The translations under genes and the position numbers were made by a program. Of a stretch of DNA of 64,000 bases, positions 56,985 through 64,000 are shown in pieces. Within the stretch, counting starts at the first letter, position 1, and each line of letters opens with the position of its first letter. Below the pieces are notes generated by a model. It did no database searches. It had not been told where the DNA came from and saw nothing but the letters and a program-made list of their open reading frames with translations. Where the stretch lies: assembly GCF_004121075.1 (NCBI RefSeq), contig NZ_RHLN01000161.1, positions 62,001 through 126,000 of the forward strand. The letters run 5' to 3'. Origin of the DNA: Lutibacter sp. HS1-25 (lineage in GTDB: Bacteria; Bacteroidota; Bacteroidia; Flavobacteriales; Flavobacteriaceae).

Positions 56985-58316
56985 ATGGATGATGCTTTAC
57001 TTTACGGCAGATTACAGTTTGCTTTTACTATAACCTACCATTATTTATTTCCACAACTCACTATGGGTTTGGCTTTAATAATTGTACTTTATAAAGGTTT
57101 TTATTTAAAAACCAGCAATATAATTTTTAACGAATCGGCTAAATTTTGGGCTAAAATATTTGCCATAAACTTTGGAATGGGCGTTGTTACTGGGATTCCA
57201 ATGGAATTTCAGTTTGGGACAAATTGGGCGCAATTTTCTGAAAAAACAGGCAATATAATTGGCCAAACGCTGGCTATGGAAGGTATGTTTTCCTTCTTTT
57301 TAGAATCCTCCTTTTTAGGATTGTTTTTATTTGGCGAAAAAATTCTAGGCAAAAAACTCCATTTTTTAGTTGCTTTATTGATATTTATTGGCACCTGGGC
57401 TAGTGGTTATTTAATTATTGCAACACACTCTTGGATGCAACATCCTGTTGGTTATGAAATTTTAGCCAACGGAAAATTTGCACTTAAAAACTTTTCCGAA
57501 TTATTTGGAAATCCTTGGTTATTACCTTCATTTTTCCACAACCAAATGGCGTCATTGGTAACAACTTCATTTGTTGTTGCTTGCGTTGGTGCATTTTATC
57601 TGTTAATCAACAAACACAAGCCTTATGCGCATTTATTTTTAAAAACAGCATTGATTACCGGGCTTATTTCTTCCTTATTTGTAGCGGTTCCTACAGGCGA
57701 TTTATTAGCCAAACAAGTTGCACTAAAGCAACCTGTAACTTTAGCCGCTATGGAAGGTTTATTTAATACTGAAAACGGCGCGCCAATAGTATTAATTGGA
57801 CAGCCAAATATGAAAGAACAACGCTTAGACAATAAAATTGAAGTTCCTAATGTGCTTAGTTTTTTAACTTACAAACGTTGGGATGCAGAAATAAAAGGCT
57901 TAAACGATTTTCCTAAAGAAGAATGGCCTACAAATATTCCTGGATTGTACTATGCATACCATATTATGGTTGGATTAGGCACCATTTTTATAGGAATTAT
58001 GTTTTTAGGTGTTTGGTTTTTATGGAAGAAAAAATTAGAAGTTCAACGTTGGTTTTTGTGGGTTTTAATGTTTGCAGCACCATTTCCATACATTGCAAAT
58101 ACCGCCGGTTGGTATACTGCCGAGTTAGGCCGACAACCATACCTTGTATATGGCTTATTTAAAACTGCCGATGGTATTTCAGAAAGCGTATCCGCAGGAA
58201 ATACACTATTTACCTTATTGGGTTTTGTTGGTTTGTATCTGGTACTGGGTTTTATTATGCTTATTTTAGTTGGAAAAATCATTCATAAAGGACCAAAATT
58301 AATTGTAAAAAACTAA
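56985..58316 (+). CDS. cydA: cytochrome bd oxidase subunit I
   Basis: The quinol-oxidizing subunit of the high-affinity terminal oxidase in the inner membrane. The N-terminus (GRLQFAFTITYHYLFP) holds a heme ligand His, and the MEGMFSFFLESSFLG segment holds the conserved acidic residues. The usual GRQPW motif reads GRQPY. At 443 residues it is the short Q-loop form. An alternative ATG lies four bases upstream but out of frame; the start giving MDDALLYGRLQF is used. cydB follows four bases later. Confidence 0.95.
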   Translation: MDDALLYGRLQFAFTITYHYLFPQLTMGLALIIVLYKGFYLKTSNIIFNESAKFWAKIFAINFGMGVVTGIPMEFQFGTNWAQFSEKTGNIIGQTLAMEGMFSFFLESSFLGLFLFGEKILGKKLHFLVALLIFIGTWASGYLIIATHSWMQHPVGYEILANGKFALKNFSELFGNPWLLPSFFHNQMASLVTTSFVVACVGAFYLLINKHKPYAHLFLKTALITGLISSLFVAVPTGDLLAKQVALKQPVTLAAMEGLFNTENGAPIVLIGQPNMKEQRLDNKIEVPNVLSFLTYKRWDAEIKGLNDFPKEEWPTNIPGLYYAYHIMVGLGTIFIGIMFLGVWFLWKKKLEVQRWFLWVLMFAAPFPYIANTAGWYTAELGRQPYLVYGLFKTADGISESVSAGNTLFTLLGFVGLYLVLGFIMLILVGKIIHKGPKLIVKN

Positions 58317-58320
58317 AATT

Positions 58321-59397
58321 ATGGAATTGACTTGGTATCTGATTTTATGCTTTATGCTAATTATGTATATTGTTTTAGATGGTTTTGATTTTGGTGCAGG
58401 AATCATTCATTTCTTTTTTGCAAAAACTGATGAAGAAAAAAAACAAGTAATGCGTGCCATTGGTCCTTTTTGGGACGGAAACGAGGTTTGGCTAATTGCC
58501 TTTGGTGGCGTTTTATTTGCAGCTTTTCCTACCCTTTACGCATCAGCTTTTAGCGGCTTTTATTTGCCTTTAATTTTAATTTTATGGCTCTTTATTTTTA
58601 GGGCATTGGGAATTGAATTTACCCATTTAATAAACCACGAATTGTGGATCAAACCTTGGCAAAAAGCATTCGGTATTTCAAGTTTGTTATTGGCATTGTT
58701 TTTTGGTGTCGCTTTTGGAAACGTTATTAGAGGTGTAAACCTTGGTGGTGTTGAAGATGGTATTGCAAAATTCACAAATAGTTATTCGTTTTTTACACCC
58801 TTATGGGATGGTAGTTTTTCTCCTTTTGCTCAAAGACCCGGCGTAATAGATTGGTTTACAATAACCATTGGCTTGGTCGCTGTTTTTACACTAACCATCC
58901 ACGGAGCATATTGGATTATATTAAAAACCGAAGGTGATTTTGTTAAAAAACTACAAAGCAAAATCCTGCCATTGTGGATTGCTTTGGTTGTTTTTATTGT
59001 AATTTCTCTCATCGCTTTTGTTACAATGAAATCTTTTCAAAACCAAATATTCAACCAACATCCATCAATATATTTATTGCCATTTATAGCGCTTTCGGGT
59101 TTAATTGGTATGCTACTTGCCCGTAACAGCAGCAAGCATTGGATAGGTTTTACATCGTCAACAATATTTATAATTGCAGGTATTTGCACAGCAGTAGCAA
59201 GCCTGTTTCCTGTGGTAATTCCAAGCACAAATTCGGTAGTAGATTCTTTAACAATTTACAACACCGCTTCCGAAAAGTACGCTTTAGAAACTGGCATTGT
59301 TTGGTGGATAATCGCTTTTATACTCATTGTAATTTACGTCACTTTTGTACACAGAGTCTACAAAGGAAAATTAACCGAAAAACACGATCATCATTAA
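58321..59397 (+). CDS. cydB: cytochrome bd oxidase subunit II
   Basis: The second membrane subunit of cytochrome bd, needed for heme assembly and stability. The diagnostic block VLDGFDFGAG near the N-terminus and GPFWDGNEVWL soon after are both intact, with about eight to nine transmembrane segments. The length of 358 residues is normal. The C-terminus ends in a His-rich tail (HDHH). It is co-transcribed with cydA. A structured repeat lies downstream. Confidence 0.96.
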   Translation: MELTWYLILCFMLIMYIVLDGFDFGAGIIHFFFAKTDEEKKQVMRAIGPFWDGNEVWLIAFGGVLFAAFPTLYASAFSGFYLPLILILWLFIFRALGIEFTHLINHELWIKPWQKAFGISSLLLALFFGVAFGNVIRGVNLGGVEDGIAKFTNSYSFFTPLWDGSFSPFAQRPGVIDWFTITIGLVAVFTLTIHGAYWIILKTEGDFVKKLQSKILPLWIALVVFIVISLIAFVTMKSFQNQIFNQHPSIYLLPFIALSGLIGMLLARNSSKHWIGFTSSTIFIIAGICTAVASLFPVVIPSTNSVVDSLTIYNTASEKYALETGIVWWIIAFILIVIYVTFVHRVYKGKLTEKHDHH

Positions 59398-59503
59398 AAA
59401 TGGTTGTTGGCATTTAGTTGCTGGTTGTTAGCAAAGACTAAAACGAAGAGCTTTTTTTATTGTTTTTAAAAAATTGATAACTCGTAATTGTGAATTGTAT
59501 CTA

Positions 59504-59600
59504 GGGCGTTACCCGCAAGGGGTCAGGCTTTCCGCTATATCTTTTTTACAATTTCACTGCGTTGCATTGTAAAAAAGGATGCCGCTGCAATCCTTAACGC
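59504..59600. repeat. structured interspersed repeat, copy 2
   Basis: This has the same framework as the element at 15408-15501: GGGCGTT at the left, a GGTCAGGCT...CCGCT block, CCGCTGCAATCC and TAACGC at the right end. The inner hairpin is CTTTTTTACAAT (59541-59552) against ATTGTAAAAAAG (59566-59577), perfect for 12 bp and unlike the inner stem of copy 1. It lies between cydB and the methyltransferase gene. Confidence 0.75.
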
Positions 59601-59636
59601 GGTTTTACCAAAAAAAGTAAGTTTTTCAATAACCAC

Positions 59637-60362
59637 CTACCAAGCCTCTACAATTAAAGCCATACTATCAACCGTATACAATTCTTGATTAAAATTACCA
59701 TAGTAATTACAATTATTAAATCCAGCCGTTTTTAATAAAAGTGCTAGTTCCTTTTTTAATACAGGTAACAATTCAATGCTGTTTTCAATTATTTCATCAG
59801 TTGATTTCACCGTTAAACGCGTATTAAAATCCATCTTATTTTCAGATTTATGATAAATATAATTTCGTTCAAACGTAATTTCATCATTTGCAACCAATGG
59901 TAATTCCTTTATATTTTGCTCAATAATTTTATCGTAATTAACTATTTGCAGCAACAATTTTCCAGCTGGTTTAACTACGTGTTTTGCTTGTTGTAAAAAA
60001 TCAGCAATTTCATCTAAAGAATTCAAATGCACCAAAGTATTTCCAAAACAAACAATACCATCCAAAGCGCTTTTATCAAAAGTAGCAGCTAATTTAAGCA
60101 TACTTATTTGTTTAAACTCAATGGATTTTAACTGATCTCCTTTTTGTTTTAAAGCTACTCGTATCATTTCAGCATCCATATCAATACCATAAATACGCTT
60201 ATAATAATTGCCAAGTTCCAAAGAAAGCGTTCCAATTCCGCACCCTACATCTAAAACCTCACCATTATTTTCGGGTATTTTTAACCTAATAAAATCAACC
60301 TGACTTACATTAATTTTAAAAATATGGTGATAATAAGGTGCAATTTGCTGATAAAAACTCAT
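59637..60362 (-). CDS. class I SAM-dependent methyltransferase
   Basis: A 241-residue cytoplasmic methyltransferase of unknown substrate. The SAM-binding glycine motif (LDVGCGIGTLSLELG) and the following acidic residue (YGIDMDAE) are clear. The N-terminus MSFYQQIAPYYHHIF resembles small methyltransferases that use ubiquinone-like or protein substrates. The ATG at 60362 is used because the longer frame begins with a TTG inside the promoter element at 60381-60388. Confidence 0.85.
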   Translation of the reverse strand: MSFYQQIAPYYHHIFKINVSQVDFIRLKIPENNGEVLDVGCGIGTLSLELGNYYKRIYGIDMDAEMIRVALKQKGDQLKSIEFKQISMLKLAATFDKSALDGIVCFGNTLVHLNSLDEIADFLQQAKHVVKPAGKLLLQIVNYDKIIEQNIKELPLVANDEITFERNYIYHKSENKMDFNTRLTVKSTDEIIENSIELLPVLKKELALLLKTAGFNNCNYYGNFNQELYTVDSMALIVEAW

Positions 60363-60380
60363 AATTATTTGATATAGTTT

Positions 60381-60388
60381 CAAAGATA
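60381..60388 (-). promoter_or_regulatory. -7 promoter element TATCTTTG of the methyltransferase
   Basis: On the minus strand this is a full TAnnTTTG match ending 18 bases before the ATG at 60362. Confidence 0.5.
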
Positions 60389-60401
60389 GTTATTACAAAA
60401 C

Positions 60402-60437
60402 AAAAAAGCGGAATTCCCTTAAATAGGTATTCCGCTT
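60402..60437 (-). terminator. terminator of the lemA-TPM operon
   Basis: AAGCGGAAT and ATTCCGCTT (60406-60414 and 60429-60437) form a perfect 9-bp stem, extended by CC/GG pairs. On the minus strand the stem is followed by six T residues. It ends the operon reading from 62371 leftward. Confidence 0.75.
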
Positions 60438-60449
60438 ATGTATTTAAAA

Positions 60450-60503
60450 AACTTTTGACTTTTGACTTCTGACTTTTGACTTCTGACTTTAAGACTTTCG
60501 ACT
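60450..60503. repeat. heptanucleotide array (GACTTTT-like)
   Basis: Seven-base units GACTTTT, GACTTCT, GACTTTT, GACTTCT and GACTTTA run from 60457, followed by a shifted GACTTTC. It matches in unit length and core the array at 12621-12690 and also lies at a gene end. Confidence 0.75.
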
Positions 60504-60509
60504 CAAAAA

Positions 60510-61325
60510 CTACCAGCTTCCACCGGCACCACCTCCAGAAAAGCCTCCGCCTCCAAAGCCACCACCAAAACCGCCTCCACCAAAGCTTCCGCCGCTAGAA
60601 CCGCCACCAAAGCCACCGCCAAATCCACCTCGACCAGCTCTACTCAATAAAATTGCAGTTAAAATATCAGTTGCATCGTTTCTACCTCCTCTATTATTAC
60701 GACCACCACCTTTGTCTTTTTTAGAAAAAACAAACCATAAAATCAGTAAAATCAATATAATAAGCGGACCTTTTGGAACACTTGGCTGCTTGTTACTTTT
60801 TGCGGGCTGATTGTTTTTATAAGAACCATTTAAAACTTCAAAAATAGCATAGGTTCCGTTATCTAAACCTGCATAATAATTGCCATTTTTAAACTGAGGT
60901 ATAATCACATCTCTAACAATGCTACCTGTTGTACCAGCAGTTAATAAATGCTCAACACCATAACCAGGAGCAATCCAAATTTTGCGCTCTTTTACAGCCA
61001 ACAGCACAAAAACACCGTTGTCTTCTTTGGCTTGTCCAATTCCCCACTGATGCGCCCATTTTGGCGTTAAAATACCAATATCTTCACCATTAATTGTTTC
61101 AACAGTTGCCACTACAATTTGCGTAGATGTTGAATCGGAATATTGAATTAATTTATTTTCTAACGTTGATTTTTCAGAAGGCGATAACAATTTAGCATAA
61201 TCGTAAACACTTGTTTGAAGTTTTGGTTTTTCGGGTATCGTAAACTGCCCAAAAGCAACTTCCACAAACAAAAATGCGATTAAAACAAAAAATGATTTTT
61301 TATATAATTTATGAAAATTTACCAT
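60510..61325 (-). CDS. TPM-domain protein with glycine-rich tail
   Basis: A 271-residue membrane-anchored protein with a signal segment (about residues 9-26), a TPM domain (about 38-160, with IQYSDSTSTQIVVATV and DNGVFVLLAVKERK), a transmembrane helix (about 187-203) and a C-terminal tail made of GGGFGGG-type repeats. It belongs to the YgcG group. Together with the TPM-only gene and lemA upstream it forms the usual LemA-TPM operon, whose role is poorly known but linked to envelope stress or photosystem-like protein repair in other organisms. Confidence 0.87.
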   Translation of the reverse strand: MVNFHKLYKKSFFVLIAFLFVEVAFGQFTIPEKPKLQTSVYDYAKLLSPSEKSTLENKLIQYSDSTSTQIVVATVETINGEDIGILTPKWAHQWGIGQAKEDNGVFVLLAVKERKIWIAPGYGVEHLLTAGTTGSIVRDVIIPQFKNGNYYAGLDNGTYAIFEVLNGSYKNNQPAKSNKQPSVPKGPLIILILLILWFVFSKKDKGGGRNNRGGRNDATDILTAILLSRAGRGGFGGGFGGGSSGGSFGGGGFGGGFGGGGFSGGGAGGSW

Positions 61326-61763
61326 TTATCCTCTTGAAATTTCATTCGATAATTCATTGGTATCATCAGACTGATACGGAAAGAATTCTTTTAATTTGTT
61401 ACCAACTTCTATAATTGCCAACTCTAAACCTTTACAAAATTCGCCTTTTTTAAAATGAGAAAAAACCAACTCTTTTTCAGATTCCCAAAAATTTTTGGGC
61501 ACTAGTTTATTAATACCTTCATCACCTAAAATGGCAAATTTCTTACTTTCAACAGCAATAAAAATTAGCACACCATTACGCAATTGAGTAGCATCCATTT
61601 TTAAAAAATGAAAAACCTCCAATGCCCTTTCCATTGGAGGTAATTCTGTACTATTCTCAATGTGAACACGTATTTCACCCGAAGTATTTTTTTCAGCAAT
61701 TTGAATTGCTTCAACTAAAACTTGCTCTTCTGCTGCTGTTATAAAATTTACTTCTTTAGACAT
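61326..61763 (-). CDS. TPM-domain protein
   Basis: A 145-residue soluble protein consisting of one TPM domain (about residues 8-130: SGEIRVHIENSTE, NGVLIFIAVESKKFAILGDEGI). There is no signal peptide or membrane helix. It overlaps the lemA stop by one base and is followed directly by the second TPM gene, so the three form one operon. Confidence 0.87.
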   Translation of the reverse strand: MSKEVNFITAAEEQVLVEAIQIAEKNTSGEIRVHIENSTELPPMERALEVFHFLKMDATQLRNGVLIFIAVESKKFAILGDEGINKLVPKNFWESEKELVFSHFKKGEFCKGLELAIIEVGNKLKEFFPYQSDDTNELSNEISRG

Positions 61764-62371
61764 TATTCTTTTTTTCCAAAATCAAATTTAACATCTGGTG
61801 CTTTTTCTGCTCCAGCTTCAGCTTCAAAATAAGGTTTTTCCTGAAAATTAAAGAAACCTGCCAATATGTTATTTGGAAATGTTTTTACGTGATTATTATA
61901 AGGTTTAATTGCTTCATTATAACGTGTACGTGCCGTCAAAATCTGATTTTCAGTACTTGTTAATTCATCTTGTAATTTCAAAAAGTTTTGATTTGCTTTT
62001 AAATCAGGGTAACGTTCAACCGTAACCAATAAACTTTTTAAAGCGCCACTTAAACCACCTTGAGCTTGGTTAAATTGCGCCAATTGTTCTGGTGTAATGT
62101 TTGCTGGATCAATAGAAACAGAAGTTGCTTTTGCACGTGCTTCAATAACGGCTGTAAGTGTTTCTTTTTCGTAATCTGCAGCACCTTGAACTGTATTTAC
62201 TAAGTTTCCAATTAAATCACTTCTACGTTGGTAAGCAGTTTGCACATTTCCCCAACTTTCTTTTACGTTTTCATTTAATTGAACTGTTGTATTGTAAAAT
62301 CCTTTTACCCAACTATAACCAGCAAATGCTATTACAGCTATAATTATTACAGGTATTAACCATTTTTTCAT
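61763..62371 (-). CDS. LemA family protein
   Basis: A 202-residue protein with one N-terminal membrane helix (about residues 4-22) and a helical LemA domain outside or inside the membrane. Conserved blocks VKESWGNVQTAYQRR, LIGNLVNTVQGAA and TARTRYNEAIKPYNN are intact. First gene of the LemA-TPM-TPM operon. The molecular function is unknown. Confidence 0.92.
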   Translation of the reverse strand: MKKWLIPVIIIAVIAFAGYSWVKGFYNTTVQLNENVKESWGNVQTAYQRRSDLIGNLVNTVQGAADYEKETLTAVIEARAKATSVSIDPANITPEQLAQFNQAQGGLSGALKSLLVTVERYPDLKANQNFLKLQDELTSTENQILTARTRYNEAIKPYNNHVKTFPNNILAGFFNFQEKPYFEAEAGAEKAPDVKFDFGKKE

Positions 62372-62432
62372 TTTAATTATTTTTTAATTGTTATTAAGAT
62401 TAGTTGTTATTTTAATTGATTTGTTACTGTTT

Positions 62433-62765
62433 TTAAGATAAATTATTTTTAATTGTAATCAGTTCTTGCTTAATAGCTTCTAAGCGCGTTATAATTTCAA
62501 AATTATCTTTAATTTTTTTTGGCTTTTCTTTTAATTTGCTTTTTGCACCTTCTAAAGTAAACCCTTTTTCTTTAACTAAGTGGTAAATTAACTTTAAATT
62601 TTGAAGGTCTTCCTGAGTAAATAATCGGTTGCCTTTGTTATTTTTTTTTGGTTTTAAAATATCAAATTCATTTTCCCAAAAGCGAATATGAGAGGTATTT
62701 ACACCAAATGCCTTGGCTACTTCGCCAATTTTGTAATATCTTTTTTCTGGTAGATCTATATACAT
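62433..62765 (-). CDS. MerR family transcriptional regulator
   Basis: A 110-residue regulator. The N-terminal winged helix-turn-helix (YYKIGEVAKAFGVNTSHIRFWENEF) is typical of MerR, followed by a coiled-coil stretch. There is no metal- or drug-binding C-terminal domain. Its ATG overlaps the stop of the M23 peptidase gene (TAATG), so it is co-translated with it. This order is common in Flavobacteriia. The target genes are unknown. Confidence 0.9.
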   Translation of the reverse strand: MYIDLPEKRYYKIGEVAKAFGVNTSHIRFWENEFDILKPKKNNKGNRLFTQEDLQNLKLIYHLVKEKGFTLEGAKSKLKEKPKKIKDNFEIITRLEAIKQELITIKNNLS

Positions 62766-63736
62766 TAATCAAGAGATTGTCCTTCAATTTCAGCTGCTCT
62801 TTGCATGGCAGCAAACTCTTCAGGAGATAAGTTTCCGTAATAAAAATTTATAGGGTTTATTTGTTCCCCATTTTTAATAACCTCGTAATGTAAATGAGGG
62901 GCTTCAGATCGACCTGTATTACCTACAAATCCAATTAAATCTCCTCTTTTTACACGTTGATTTTTTCTAACATTGTAATCACTTAAATGCGCATACAAGG
63001 TTACATATCCAAACCCATGATGAATTCTAATATGCTTACCATAACCTGCAGCAGTTTGATCGGCTCTTACCACAACACCATCACCTGTTGCATAAATTGG
63101 CGTTCCTTTTGGAGCAGTAAAATCCATTCCAAAATGTCTTTTTCTAGCTTTGGTAAACGGGTCATTTCGCCAACCATAACCAGAAGCCATGCGCGTAAGA
63201 TCTTCATTTTTTACAGGTTGAATTGCAGGTATTGCTGCTAACAATTCTTCCTTATTTTCTGCTAATTTAACTATTTCATCCAAAGACTTAGACTGAATGT
63301 ACAATTGCTTTGACAAAATATCCATGTTTTTTGTCACATCGGTAATCATTTCCGAATTGTCAAAACCTTCCAATGCTTTATACCTGTTAACACCCCCAAA
63401 ACCTGCCTGACGTTGCTCTAAAGGAATAGGATTTACTTCAAAATACAAACGGTAAATATTGTTATCCCTTTCTTGTATTTCACTTAAAACTTCACTTAAC
63501 TGTTCAATTTTTTTACTGTGTAATTCTTCATTTAATTTCACAAATTCCAATTCGCGCTTCAACTCCTTTTCTTTAGGCGATTCAAAAACCTGTGTAAACA
63601 CTACAAAACCCAACACCATAAACATAAAAGCAGATACCATTGCCAAAGAAATCTTCTTCAGCGTATTTCTCATTTTAGTCTTTATCTTTTTATAAGAAAG
63701 TGTTTCTGAATCGTAATAATATTTTACTTTCGCCAT
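62765..63736 (-). CDS. M23 family peptidoglycan endopeptidase
   Basis: A 323-residue membrane-anchored cell-wall peptidase. One transmembrane helix (about residues 31-50) is followed by a coiled coil (about 53-95) and a LytM/M23 domain (about 185-300) with zinc ligands in HFGMD and HLHYEV, all intact. It is divergent from alaS and coupled to the MerR gene. The intergenic region holds TAAATTTG (63814-63807) and TACTTTTG (63834-63827), two minus-strand matches to the -7 consensus. Confidence 0.93.
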   Translation of the reverse strand: MAKVKYYYDSETLSYKKIKTKMRNTLKKISLAMVSAFMFMVLGFVVFTQVFESPKEKELKRELEFVKLNEELHSKKIEQLSEVLSEIQERDNNIYRLYFEVNPIPLEQRQAGFGGVNRYKALEGFDNSEMITDVTKNMDILSKQLYIQSKSLDEIVKLAENKEELLAAIPAIQPVKNEDLTRMASGYGWRNDPFTKARKRHFGMDFTAPKGTPIYATGDGVVVRADQTAAGYGKHIRIHHGFGYVTLYAHLSDYNVRKNQRVKRGDLIGFVGNTGRSEAPHLHYEVIKNGEQINPINFYYGNLSPEEFAAMQRAAEIEGQSLD

Positions 63737-63940
63737 CTATATAAATTATCTTATTTTTGTACAATCATATGCACTTTAATTTGATAATAGCGCATTTGAC
63801 AATTAACAAATTTACAAAATGTTTTACAAAAGTAAATAAGCGTTAATTTATTTAGCATATAATTAACGAAAGAATTTACCAATAAAATATTTTAAACAAA
63901 AAAATTAAAATGGTTATCCATTAATAATAATTAGTAACAA

Positions 63941-64000
63941 ATGAAATCACAACTAATACGTCAACAATTTTTAGATTTTTTTGCTTCAAAAAAACATGCA
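63941..64000 (+). CDS. alaS: alanyl-tRNA synthetase, 5' end only
   Basis: The last 60 bases of the window encode MKSQLIRQQFLDFFASKKHA, matching the start of flavobacterial AlaS (the usual beginning MKSxEIRxxFLDFF). The gene runs out of the window. The M23-alaS divergent pair is common in this class. Confidence 0.85.
   Translation, partial: MKSQLIRQQFLDFFASKKHA

Overview
The window is a piece of a chromosome from the class Flavobacteriia (phylum Bacteroidetes), most likely a marine or sediment species able to respire with little oxygen. The evidence is the low GC content, the Bacteroidetes -7 promoter element TAnnTTTG before many genes, SusC/SusD proteins, type IX secretion (T9SS) C-terminal tails, a hybrid two-component regulator, and family versions of RbfA, Der, UppP and AlaS typical of this class.

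Layout. 1-3957: the 3' part of methylmalonyl-CoA mutase, a HAD phosphatase and the mutase chaperone MeaB. 4065-11182 (minus strand): a clade II nitrous-oxide-reductase cluster running fasciclin lipoprotein, cytochrome c, NosZ, terminator, unknown membrane protein, NosL, NosD, NosF, NosY. 11418-17348: housekeeping genes (thioredoxin-like protein, TruB, UppP, FtsX, RbfA, LolE-like permease). 17539-22091: KatG, a DUF6090 protein and a diheme cytochrome c. 22269-54134: a putative genomic island of about 32 kb. 54160-64000: an era remnant, der, cydAB, a methyltransferase, a lemA/TPM operon, a MerR regulator, an M23 peptidase and the start of alaS.

The island is bounded on the right by an intact initiator tRNA-fMet gene (54093-54165) and on the left by an imperfect 39-bp copy of that tRNA's 3' half (22269-22307). 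Just inside the tRNA lies a 44-codon stump that looks like the N-terminus of a Bacteroidetes tyrosine integrase. The cargo is a polysaccharide utilization locus (PUL): SusC, SusD, a surface lipoprotein, six S1 sulfatase domains, GH3, GH5 and GH10 domains, a possible GH12-like protein, one intact and one nonsense-mutated esterase, and a 1421-residue hybrid two-component sensor. One protein joins an S1 sulfatase to a divergent GH10 domain in a single chain. The enzyme set suggests a sulfated, acylated polymer with a beta-1,4-linked backbone of xylan or glucan type; this is inference.

Other points of interest are an era gene cut off exactly at the 5' end of the tRNA that has also lost its NKxD aspartate, two intergenic repeats that keep one framework around different inner hairpins, heptanucleotide arrays between genes, and similar 14-bp Crp/Fnr-type sites upstream of the nos and cyd genes.
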